DNA of 64,000 nucleotides, from contig JACRJZ010000057.1 of assembly GCA_016219875.1 (NCBI GenBank), forward strand, positions 1-64,000, in the 5' to 3' direction. Shown in pieces: positions 36,684-46,474 of this stretch. Each line of letters opens with the position of its first letter. Position 1 is the stretch's first letter. Made by a program: the position numbers and the translations under genes. The stretch is from Verrucomicrobiota bacterium (GTDB taxonomy: Bacteria; Verrucomicrobiota; Verrucomicrobiia; Limisphaerales; JACRJZ01). Under the pieces are notes generated by a model that was not told the origin of the DNA, made no database searches, and worked only from the letters and a program-made list of their open reading frames with translations.

Positions 36684-37199
36684 CTACCGCAGTTCACGCA
36701 CGAGATCTTCGATCGTCCGGCGGCTGGAGCGGGGCGGTTGCTCGGCGGCATAGCCAATCGGCAGGATGGCCACGGGCCGGTGCTCCGCGGGCAGGCCGGC
36801 AGCGCGCGACACGGATTCCTCGTTGAACGCGCCGACCCAACAGGTCGCCAAGCCCAGCGCGGTGGCCGCGAGCTGCGCGTAAGCCACGGCGATGGCGGCG
36901 TCCTGCTGACAGTAAAGCTGCTCGCCGCGTTTGCCGTAACGCGCCGCGCGGGCCGGATCGAGGCAGAAGATCAACACGACCGGCGCCTGGGCCACGAATT
37001 CCTGGCGCAGCGCGGCTTCGGCGAACTTTTTCTTCATCTCGGGGTCGCGCACGACATAAACCTGATAGGCCTGGCAGTTGCCGGCGGAAGGCGCGCGGTT
37101 GATGGCGTTGAGGAGGGCGTCGAGCTTCTCCGGCTCGACAGTCTTGTTCTGGAACGCGCGGATCGACTGCCGCGCCTCGATGGTTTCAAAGAAGTTCAT
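36684..37199 (-). CDS. nitroreductase family protein
   Basis: MNFFETIEARQSIRAFQNKTVEPEKLDALLNAINRAPSAGNCQAYQVYVV. Confidence 0.9.
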   Translation of the reverse strand: MNFFETIEARQSIRAFQNKTVEPEKLDALLNAINRAPSAGNCQAYQVYVVRDPEMKKKFAEAALRQEFVAQAPVVLIFCLDPARAARYGKRGEQLYCQQDAAIAVAYAQLAATALGLATCWVGAFNEESVSRAAGLPAEHRPVAILPIGYAAEQPPRSSRRTIEDLVRELR

Positions 37200-37479
37200 C
37201 GGGACTGCTCGTAATTTCGGCGGGAAGTTAGCGGCGCGGAGGCGGAGTTCAAAGTGGAAAGTTCAAAGCCCCGATCGCCAGGAAATCTGCGTATCACTTT
37301 TCACTTCGCCGCCGCCGGCTGGTTCTGTTACTTCTCCACCCCGCGATGGATGAGAGCATGACAATGCCACGGTCCCTGCCGAGCCGGGTTGGCTTCGAAC
37401 GCAGGAGCCATGCGCCGTGGTGTGGCAGCAACCGCGTCCTGGTGGACGCGGGCCGCGATCTCGTCCCGCGCGCGGCCAG

Positions 37480-38772
37480 ATGAAAGAAATCCTCCCTTCT
37501 CCTCCGCCCCTCGTCCGCAACCAGCACGAGGCGGTCAAAGAACTTTTCCACACGCACGTCGTGCCGAGCTACGGCCGCTTCGATCTCGTCTTCAGCCACG
37601 GCGCGGGGAGTTTTGTCTATGACGTGGCCGGCAAACGCTACCTCGACCTCGGCGGCGGCATCGCGGTGTGCGCACTGGGCCACGCCAACGCCGAAATCAC
37701 ACAGGCCCTCGTCGCGCAGTCGCAGAAGCTGGTCCACGTCTCGAACCTTTACTACCACGAGCCGCAGGGCCGCCTGGCGCAGCAGCTCGCGCGGCTGATC
37801 GGGCCGGGCAAAGTGTTCTTCTCGAACAGCGGCGCGGAAGCCAACGAGGGCCTGTACAAACTGGCCCGCAAGTTCGGCCATGAGGAAGGCCGGTTTGAGA
37901 TTCTCACCGCGGTCAACTCCTTTCACGGGCGGACGCTGGCCGGGATTGCCGCCACCGGCCAGGACAAGGTGAAGAAAGGCTTCGAGCCGATGGTGGCCGG
38001 CTTCCGGCACGTGCCGTTCAACGATTTGCCGGCGGCGTGCGCCGCGCTCTCGCCCGCCACGGTGGCCATCCTGATCGAAGGCATCCAAGGCGAAGGCGGC
38101 ATCACGCCCGCGACGCCGGAGTACTTGCTGGGCTTGCGCGCGTGGTGCGATGAGAAGAAGCTGCTCCTGCTCCTGGACGGCGTGCAGTGCGGCCATTTCC
38201 GCAGCGGCAGGTTTCAGAGCTTCCAGCGCATTCTCGAGGGCGTGCCCGGGGGCGACCGCTTTGTTCCGGACGGCGTTTCGATGGCCAAGTCGCTAGGCGG
38301 CGGTTTTCCCATCGGGGCCTTTTGGGTGCGCGAGCCGTTCGCAGATTTGTTGGGCGCGGGCACCCACGCCACGACATTCGGGGGCACGCCGCTGGCCTGC
38401 GCGGTTGCGCTCAAGATCCTTGAGGTCATCGAACGCGAGCGCCTAGCGGACAACGCCCGGAGTTTGGGCGCCTGGCTGTTGGCCGAGCTTCAGCGGGTGG
38501 CGAACGCTTATCCGCAAGTGCTCAAGGGTGCGCGCGGTCTCGGCCTGATGATCGGCTTTGAACTTTTGGAGAAAGAGAAGATTCCCGCGCTGGCCGCGAG
38601 CGAGAAATCGGCGGCCCTTCAGTTCGTGAACCGCCTTCATGAAGCCGGCGTGTTGACTATCCCGAGTGGCAATCAAGTGGTGCGCCTGCTGCCGGCGCTC
38701 AATCTGACCCGAATGCAGGCGGAGGAGGGCATCGCCATCATCGAACGGGTGGTGAAGGAGTTGGCCACGTAG
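37480..38772 (+). CDS. argD: acetylornithine/ornithine-type aminotransferase (PLP class III)
   Basis: GRFDLVFSHGAGSFVYDVAGKRYLDLGGGIAVCALGHANAEI; SNSGAEANE; PDGVSMAKSLGGGFPIGAF. Confidence 0.85.
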   Translation: MKEILPSPPPLVRNQHEAVKELFHTHVVPSYGRFDLVFSHGAGSFVYDVAGKRYLDLGGGIAVCALGHANAEITQALVAQSQKLVHVSNLYYHEPQGRLAQQLARLIGPGKVFFSNSGAEANEGLYKLARKFGHEEGRFEILTAVNSFHGRTLAGIAATGQDKVKKGFEPMVAGFRHVPFNDLPAACAALSPATVAILIEGIQGEGGITPATPEYLLGLRAWCDEKKLLLLLDGVQCGHFRSGRFQSFQRILEGVPGGDRFVPDGVSMAKSLGGGFPIGAFWVREPFADLLGAGTHATTFGGTPLACAVALKILEVIERERLADNARSLGAWLLAELQRVANAYPQVLKGARGLGLMIGFELLEKEKIPALAASEKSAALQFVNRLHEAGVLTIPSGNQVVRLLPALNLTRMQAEEGIAIIERVVKELAT

Positions 38773-38975
38773 GCTCAGGACTCCTGGTCCCGCGCCTTGA
38801 AGTTGAGGCCGCGTGGAATTCTGCTGATCCCCCATCGCCGGGTCTGGGATCCCGGCCTACAGCTCTCGTGCGACTCTGCAGGCCCGGGGCCCCTACCGGG
38901 CGGGCCATGCCATTTTCTCGGGATCGCCGAACTTTTTGGCGTTTCCTTCCCGCGGGTTTGTGGTTCACTCGGCCC

Positions 38976-40079
<1,104 letters not shown>

Positions 40080-40255
40080 CAGGAACGTGAGTTCCTCGCG
40101 CCGATGGAGGACTCCACAACAATTCCTGAATTCCCTGTGAACAAACTGTCGATGTTGTTGGCAAGAGAGAGTTCCGCAGAAAGGCCATGGTCTCCTCACC
40201 GACTTGTTCAGACAGCTCAGAACACAAATCCAGGCCAAAAAGCCCGGCCCCAACC

Positions 40256-40286
40256 TTGACACGCCACTTTGTTTTCTTTATTCACA
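40256..40286 (+). promoter_or_regulatory. possible dnaN promoter (-35 TTGACA) and DnaA-box-like TTATTCACA
   Basis: TTGACA at 40256-40261; TTATTCACA at 40278-40286; a second weak match TGTGAACAA at 40136-40144. Confidence 0.3.
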
Positions 40287-40339
40287 GCCCTTGATACTTG
40301 TTGTGATTTGAAGTGCATTGAACCAATTCTTAGGCCCAC

Positions 40340-41449
40340 ATGAATCTAAGCATCGCCAAAGAGCAGATCCTGACCGGGCTGCAAGCAGTGCAAAACGTGG
40401 TAAGCACCCGGACCACGCTGCCCATTCTGTCCAATGTCCTCATTCGTGCCGAGGCCAACCGTGTGGAGTTCACGGCGACCGATTTGGATGTCACGATCAG
40501 TTGCACGGTGGAAGGCACCGTGAAGGAGCCGGGAGCCACGACGTTGCCGGCGAAGAAGTTGGTGGACATCGCACGGGAACTCGCTGCTGCGGACATTGAT
40601 TTGGAGGTGGATGACAAGAACGTGTGCAGCCTTCGTTCCGGCGCGTCGTTCTTCAAGATTCGGGGCCTGAGCGCGGAGGACTTCCCGCCGATGCCAAAGT
40701 TCAAGGACGACAAGAAAGTTTCCCTGCCGCAAGAGAAGGTCAGAAGCATGTTGAAAAAGACCGCGTTCGCCATCTCTACGGATGAGTCGCGGTACGTGCT
40801 CAACGGGATTTTTTTCAGCCTCAAGGAGCACAAGCTGACCATGGTGGCGACAGATGGACGGCGGTTGGCTCTGGTGGATGAAGAAATTGACGTCCCGGAA
40901 AAGAGCCAAACGGAGTTCATTGTCCCGTCCAAAGCCGTGAACGAATTGACCCGGCTGATCCAAGAGAAGGGCGATTTGGAAATCCGGTTCAGTGAGAACC
41001 AAGCAGCCTTCGCGCTTAGAGACGACAAAGGCGCATCGGTGCTCGTGGTCACGAAATTGATTGAAGGCAACTACCCGAACTATCGGCAAGTGATCCCTGG
41101 CGAAGCCAAAGAGCGGATTGCGTTAATGCGGGAAGAGTTTCTCCATGCTTTGCGCCGCGCGCAGATCATGACCAGTGAGAAGCAGAACTCTGTGCGGCTG
41201 ACCTTCGCCAAGAATAGCCTGTCGATCACGGCCAACACGCCGGAAGTCGGCGAGGCACGAGAGAACTTGGCGGTAAACTACAAAGGCAAGGACATGGCGA
41301 TTGCCTTCAATCCCGGCTACGTCATTGAGCCGCTCAACGCGCTGACGGAAGACGAAGTCTATTTGGAATTGATCGACGAACTAAGCCCTGGCGTTCTCAA
41401 GGTCAATGGGCCGTTCCTCTATGTAGTCATGCCGATGCGGCTGAGCTAG
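40340..41449 (+). CDS. dnaN: DNA polymerase III subunit beta (sliding clamp)
   Basis: Three-domain beta-clamp organisation; TTLPILSNVLIRAEANRVEFTATDLDVTI; C-term PGVLKVNGPFLYVVMPMRLS. Confidence 0.97.
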   Translation: MNLSIAKEQILTGLQAVQNVVSTRTTLPILSNVLIRAEANRVEFTATDLDVTISCTVEGTVKEPGATTLPAKKLVDIARELAAADIDLEVDDKNVCSLRSGASFFKIRGLSAEDFPPMPKFKDDKKVSLPQEKVRSMLKKTAFAISTDESRYVLNGIFFSLKEHKLTMVATDGRRLALVDEEIDVPEKSQTEFIVPSKAVNELTRLIQEKGDLEIRFSENQAAFALRDDKGASVLVVTKLIEGNYPNYRQVIPGEAKERIALMREEFLHALRRAQIMTSEKQNSVRLTFAKNSLSITANTPEVGEARENLAVNYKGKDMAIAFNPGYVIEPLNALTEDEVYLELIDELSPGVLKVNGPFLYVVMPMRLS

Positions 41450-42414
41450 CGTTCTGCTTCGAGAGCCGGGTTGGCGGAAAAAGCTAACGAGGCCTTCAGC
41501 ACGGCGAAGACGCCTTCAACTGAGAGCGCAGCAAGGTTTCCCAAGCTACGGAGCACCGTGACGTTGGCTCCCGGTGGTCGCCAGATGGCCTCTTTTGTAG
41601 CTCCCCAAAGGACCACCGTTGGGATTCCCAGCGCCGCCGCCAAGTGTGAAATCCCAGAATCGTGCCCCACGAAGACCGCGCAGGACGAGAGGCGCCTTGC
41701 CAGTTCAGTCAGCGGAAGACTGCGAGCGATTTCCAAATCTCCTGTTGGGAACCGCGCCGCGAGTCGTTCGAGTCTGCTTCCCTCTGCCTCGCCCCCGACA
41801 AGCAGAATATGGAGATCGCCGAGGCGGTGAAGTTCTTCCATGAGCAAGGACCAGTTCTGTTCCGGCCAATTCTTGCGTTCACTCCCGCTGCCGGGATGCA
41901 GAGCCACTGTTCGCCGCGGCTGCGGCCGGCCGGAATGGAGGACGGCGGAGACGGGGCTTTTGAGTCGAAGCCTTGGCACCGGATCGGCCCCGAACACAGC
42001 CAAACGTTCCAGCGGTTTTAAGAAGGTCGAGGCCGCGTGGATGGACAGCGTTTCATCAGGACGGTGGGGACCGGAGAGAAATTGCGCCTGGGAACACAGG
42101 CCAACGTTCGTCTTGAAAATCTTGTCCGGGTCGTAGAGGAAGGAGAGAACGATGTTGAAGCCGCTGAAATAATCCTGAAGCGCCTGGTCCAGCGTGCCAC
42201 CCGCCACGAAGAACCCTGCCAGAGCACCGGCTTCAATGGACCGCACGGCATCGACCAACCCGCCCTCTAGCGCCAGTTGCGCAATATGCGGATAGCCCAA
42301 CACTTCCAACCGAGCAGAAGGAAACGCGGCACGCAACGCCGCCAGCACCGGCAGGGTCAGGATGAAGTCCCCGATGGCGCCGCCGCGAACCACGAGGATC
42401 TTGCCTTGGGCCAT
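41446..42414 (-). CDS. glycosyltransferase family 9 (heptosyltransferase-like)
   Basis: KILVVRGGAIGDFILTLPVLAALR...VALHPGSGSERKNWPEQNW...VGHDSGISHLAAALGIPTVVLWG. Confidence 0.88.
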   Translation of the reverse strand: MAQGKILVVRGGAIGDFILTLPVLAALRAAFPSARLEVLGYPHIAQLALEGGLVDAVRSIEAGALAGFFVAGGTLDQALQDYFSGFNIVLSFLYDPDKIFKTNVGLCSQAQFLSGPHRPDETLSIHAASTFLKPLERLAVFGADPVPRLRLKSPVSAVLHSGRPQPRRTVALHPGSGSERKNWPEQNWSLLMEELHRLGDLHILLVGGEAEGSRLERLAARFPTGDLEIARSLPLTELARRLSSCAVFVGHDSGISHLAAALGIPTVVLWGATKEAIWRPPGANVTVLRSLGNLAALSVEGVFAVLKASLAFSANPALEAER

Positions 42415-42481
42415 ACGCTGGGGTCTTGCTGCTGAGGAAGAGTTGCGAGCGAGGGGGAAGAAAGGAGCGAGAAACAAAGCC

Positions 42482-42889
42482 TCAGTAGCCGGCTTGAGCC
42501 TTCATCGCCGCCGATGGCTGGATCAATTCAATTTCGTATCCCTCCGGCGCGTCGATGAACGCGAAGCCACCACCGTCAGGCTTCAGCGTCGGCCCGTCGG
42601 AGAACTTGAGACCCTGCGCGGCAAGGTGCTGGGCAAAGGCCGCCAGGTTCTCGACCTCAAACGCCAAGTGCGTCAGGTCCGGCTGGACCTCGACCGGGCC
42701 GCTGGCGGGGAAGGAGCACAACTCGATCAGCTCTTCGCTGGCGGGGGCTTTGAGGAAGACCAGTTCCGAACCGCGCGGTGACTTCTGGCGGCTGATCTCT
42801 TTGAGCCCGAGGATGTCCACGTAGAAGCGCACCGTCCGCTCCAGATCGTTGACACGAAAGCGGGTGTGCAGAAGTTTGGTCACTTTCAT
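42482..42889 (-). CDS. VOC family (glyoxalase/bleomycin resistance-like) protein
   Basis: LHTRFRVNDLERTVRFYVDILGLKEISR...GFAFIDAPEGYEIELIQ. Confidence 0.9.
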   Translation of the reverse strand: MKVTKLLHTRFRVNDLERTVRFYVDILGLKEISRQKSPRGSELVFLKAPASEELIELCSFPASGPVEVQPDLTHLAFEVENLAAFAQHLAAQGLKFSDGPTLKPDGGGFAFIDAPEGYEIELIQPSAAMKAQAGY

Positions 42890-42936
42890 GGCGGGCAGCC
42901 TACCTCAGCCGAGCGGAAAAACAATCAAGGGAAACA

Positions 42937-42968
42937 GAGCCTCCTCACGTCGGCTGCTACGGTTTTGA
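42937..42968. repeat. half-copy of dispersed palindromic repeat
   Basis: gagcctcctcacgtcggctgctacggttttga identical to 56690-56721. Confidence 0.85.
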
Positions 42969-42981
42969 AAGAGGCCCTTCT

Positions 42982-43005
42982 TTTTTCCATTTCCCATTTC
43001 CTTCC
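42982..43005. repeat. period-7 array (catttcc)
   Basis: tttttcc atttccc atttcct tcc. Confidence 0.55.
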
Positions 43006-43125
43006 GGCACGCAGGTCTGCCGGCATGAAAGACGTGCCCGCTCCGCACCGGAGCCGTCGGATTCTCCATACCTTTCGCAGCTTCCTCCATTTACGAAGCC
43101 GCTGCCGGGCTGGTAGCTTCCCGGC

Positions 43126-46100
43126 ATGAACAAGCTCATCTCGCTCTCGTGTCTGCTGGCGTCGCTGGTCGTGTCTCTCTCTTCGCCCGCCGCGGACGTC
43201 GTGCGGCTCGATGGTTCCTGGCGCTTTCAACTCGACCGCTCCGACCGCGGCGTGACCGAGCGATGGTTCGAGAAATCGCTGCCCGACAAGATCAACCTCC
43301 CCGGCTCGCTCCCCGCCCAAGGCATCGGCGACGCGCCCTCGCTCGACACCAAATGGACCGGCGGCATCGTGGACCGCTCGTGGTTCACTGCGCCGGAGTT
43401 CGAGAAGTATCGCCAGCCGGGCAACGTGAAGGTGCCGTTCTGGCTCCAGCCGGAGAAGTATTACACCGGCGCCGCTTGGTTTCAGCGCGCGATCAACATC
43501 CCCGCCGACTGGCAAGGCAAGCGTGTCGTGCTTTCGCTCGAACGCCCGCATTGGGAAACGCGCGTGTGGGTGGACGGCCAGTTCATCGGTACCAACAACG
43601 CCCTGGCCACGCCGCACGACTACGACCTCGGCCCACTGGCGCCCGGCCGGCACACGCTCACGCTCCGCGTCGATAACCGCATGGTCATCGACGTCGGCGA
43701 GAATTCGCACAGCGTCAGCGACCACACCCAGGGCAACTGGAACGGCATCGTCGGGAACCTCCTTCTCCGCGCGCGTGCGCCGGCTTGGATCGACGACCTC
43801 CAGGTCTATCCGCACCTCGCCACGAAATCGGTGACGATCCGGGGCCGGATCGGAAACGTCAGCGGTCAAGCCGGCCAGGGTACGGTGCGACTGGTCGTGG
43901 ACGAAGCCGTCGAGCGGGGCGCTTTCGTTGGCCCGCCTTTCAGCAAGATCAACGTTTCCTGGCAAGCCGGCGGCGGCACGTTTGAGCACGAGTTCAAGTT
44001 GCCGGGCGAACCGAAACTCTGGGATGAGTTCCAGCAACACCTCTACAACTGCGAAGCCCGGCTGGAGGAATTCAACGAGCGTAAAGTCGCGCTCTTCGGC
44101 TTCCGCGAGATCACCACGCAAGGCACACAGTTTCTCGTCAACGGCCGCAAGACTTTCTTCCGCGGCACGCTCGAGTGCGCCATCTTTCCCAAGACCGGGC
44201 ACCCGCCTGTGGACTTGGACGGTTGGCGCAAAGTCATCCGCGCGGCCAAGGCGCATGGCTTGAACAATCTTCGCTTCCACTCCTGGTGCCCGCCCGAAGC
44301 GGCCTTCGTTGCGGCCGATGAACTCGGCATGTATCTGCACGTCGAAGCTTCCTCGTGGGCCAACCAGTCCACAACCATCGGCGACGGCAAGCCGGTCGAT
44401 CAGTGGATTTACGACGAGACGGACCGCATCCTGAAATACTACGGCAACCATCCGTCGTTCGTCCTCATGCCCTACGGCAACGAGCCGGGCGGACGCCACC
44501 ACGCCGCCTACCTCGCGAAATGGGTGAGCCATTTCAAGGCCAAAGACCCGCGCCGGCTCTGGACCAGCGGCGCCGGCTGGCCGCAACTGCCGGAGAACCA
44601 GTGGCACTCCACGCCCGATCCGCGCATCCAGGCTTGGGGCGGCGGACTCAAGAACCGCATCAACGCCCGACCGCCAGAGACACGCACGGACTATCGCGAC
44701 TACGTCTCCAAGCGCACCGTGCCCGTCATCAGCCACGAGATCGGCCAGTGGTGCGTCTATCCGAACTTCGACGAGATGAAGAAATACACCGGCTACCTCA
44801 AGCCAAAGAATTTTGAAATCTTCCGCGACCTGCTCCAAGCGCACGGCCTGGGCGCTCAGGCCAAGCAGTTCCTCCTCGCCTCCGGCAAGCTCCAGACGCT
44901 GTGCTACAAGGAGGACATCGAGTCCGCGTTGCGCACGCCGGGCATGGGCGGATTCCAGTTGCTCGACCTGCACGATTTTCCCGGCCAGGGCACCGCGCTC
45001 GTGGGCGTGCTCGATCCGTTCTGGGAAAGCAAGGGCTACGTGACGCCGGAGGAATACAGCCGCTTCTGCAACGGCACCGTGCCGTTGGCGCGTTTGAGCA
45101 AGCGGGTGTTCACGCCGGACGAAACCCTCCAAGCGGACCTCGAAGTCGCGCACTTCGGCCCGGCCCCGCTGGAGAATGTGGCGACGGCGTGGAAGCTCGT
45201 CCGCGAGGACGGCAAGACGGTCGTGAGCGGCAACTTGCCGACCAGAAGCGTCCCCGTGGACAACTGCATTCCGCTCGGCAGCCTGAGTCTGGAATTGAAA
45301 TCCCTCCCCGCCCCAGCGCGATACAAACTCGTCCTCACCGTAGGACAGGCGTCGCGCCTGTCTCCATCTCCTTCCAGAAACAGGCGGGACGCCGATCCCA
45401 CGTTCGAGAACGACTGGGACCTCTGGGTCTATCCGCCGAAGGTGGAGACGCCACCGCCGGCCGGAGTGAAAATCGTGGAAGAGTTGAACGACGACGCCCT
45501 CGCCACCCTCGACGCCGGCGGCAAGGTGCTGCTGCTGATTCCACCCAAGCAGGTCAAGAACGCCGCCAAAGACAAAGTCGCGCTCGGCTTCTCCAGTATT
45601 TTCTGGAACACCGCCTGGACGCATCGCCAAGCGCCCACCACGCTCGGCATCCTGTGCGATCCCAAGCATCCCGCGCTCGCCGATTTTCCCACCGACAGCC
45701 ACAGCAATTGGCAATGGTGGTATCTCGTCACCCGCGCCGGCGCGATGATCCTCGACGATCTGCCGCGCTCGCTGCGTCCGACGGTGCAAGTGATCGACGA
45801 CTGGTTCACCGCACACAAGCTGGCCCTTGTCTTCGAGGGGAAGCTTCGCCAAGGCCGGCTCCTCGTGTGCAGCATCGACCTCCAAACCGACCTGGACGCG
45901 AATCCCGTCGCCCGACAGATGCGGGCGAGCCTCTTGCGTTACATGAGCGGAGCCAAGTTCAAGCCGTCTGTGGAACTCACGGTCGAACAAGTGCGCGGCC
46001 TCATCGGCGAACCACCTGTCCTCAAGAGCGCCAACGTGAAGTCCATCAAGGCCAGCAGCGCCGAAGCCGGCTACGAGGCCGAGAACGCCCTCGACGGCGA

Positions 46101-46452
46101 CCCGAACACGATGTGGCATTCCCAATACACCGGCGACAAGCCGGGCTTCCCGCATGAGCTGGACCTCGAACTGAAGCAACCGCTGATCCTGCGCGGCTTC
46201 ACGGCGTTGCCGCGACAGGACCGCAACAAGAACGGGTGGATCAAGGGCTACGCGTGCTTCGTGAGCCACGACGGCCAGGCTTGGGGCGAACCCGTGGCCA
46301 AAGGTGAATTCTCCGCCGATGCCAAACTCAAGACCGTCTCTTTCGCGCAGCCGCAGACCGCGCGCTTCCTTCGGCTGGTCGCCTTGAGCGGCCACGCCAG
46401 CAGCGGCTACGGTTCGCTGGCAGAGCTTGATTTGCTGGAAACTGGGAAGTGA
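43126..46452 (+). CDS. glycoside hydrolase family 2 protein with C-terminal discoidin-like domain, secreted
   Basis: Sugar-binding GSWRFQLDRSDRG..., HGLNNLRFHSWCPPEAAFVAADELGMYLHVEA, YGNEPGG catalytic region; discoidin-like ENALDGDPNTMWHSQYTG. Confidence 0.88.
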   Translation: MNKLISLSCLLASLVVSLSSPAADVVRLDGSWRFQLDRSDRGVTERWFEKSLPDKINLPGSLPAQGIGDAPSLDTKWTGGIVDRSWFTAPEFEKYRQPGNVKVPFWLQPEKYYTGAAWFQRAINIPADWQGKRVVLSLERPHWETRVWVDGQFIGTNNALATPHDYDLGPLAPGRHTLTLRVDNRMVIDVGENSHSVSDHTQGNWNGIVGNLLLRARAPAWIDDLQVYPHLATKSVTIRGRIGNVSGQAGQGTVRLVVDEAVERGAFVGPPFSKINVSWQAGGGTFEHEFKLPGEPKLWDEFQQHLYNCEARLEEFNERKVALFGFREITTQGTQFLVNGRKTFFRGTLECAIFPKTGHPPVDLDGWRKVIRAAKAHGLNNLRFHSWCPPEAAFVAADELGMYLHVEASSWANQSTTIGDGKPVDQWIYDETDRILKYYGNHPSFVLMPYGNEPGGRHHAAYLAKWVSHFKAKDPRRLWTSGAGWPQLPENQWHSTPDPRIQAWGGGLKNRINARPPETRTDYRDYVSKRTVPVISHEIGQWCVYPNFDEMKKYTGYLKPKNFEIFRDLLQAHGLGAQAKQFLLASGKLQTLCYKEDIESALRTPGMGGFQLLDLHDFPGQGTALVGVLDPFWESKGYVTPEEYSRFCNGTVPLARLSKRVFTPDETLQADLEVAHFGPAPLENVATAWKLVREDGKTVVSGNLPTRSVPVDNCIPLGSLSLELKSLPAPARYKLVLTVGQASRLSPSPSRNRRDADPTFENDWDLWVYPPKVETPPPAGVKIVEELNDDALATLDAGGKVLLLIPPKQVKNAAKDKVALGFSSIFWNTAWTHRQAPTTLGILCDPKHPALADFPTDSHSNWQWWYLVTRAGAMILDDLPRSLRPTVQVIDDWFTAHKLALVFEGKLRQGRLLVCSIDLQTDLDANPVARQMRASLLRYMSGAKFKPSVELTVEQVRGLIGEPPVLKSANVKSIKASSAEAGYEAENALDGDPNTMWHSQYTGDKPGFPHELDLELKQPLILRGFTALPRQDRNKNGWIKGYACFVSHDGQAWGEPVAKGEFSADAKLKTVSFAQPQTARFLRLVALSGHASSGYGSLAELDLLETGK
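45340..45401. repeat. palindromic repeat inserted in frame inside GH2 gene
   Basis: gtaggacaggcgtcgcgcctgtctcc...aaacaggcgggacgccgatcccac; same family as outer arms of 35650-35870; translated VGQASRLSPSPSRNRRDADPT. Confidence 0.8.
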
Positions 46453-46474
46453 GGAGCAGGCCAGCCCGACAGAC

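Noticed and set aside
38825-38930. GC-rich inverted-repeat-like stretch before ychF (gggtctgggatcccggcctac ... ggcccggggcccctaccgggcgggcc)
   Set aside because: Resembles a degenerate palindromic repeat and loosely a segment near 59215, but I could not align arms convincingly.
42925-46395. 1156-aa minus-strand ORF opposite the GH2 gene
   Set aside because: High-GC mirror ORF: no recognisable domain, Arg/Val/Glu-rich; the plus-strand GH2 frame has clear motifs.
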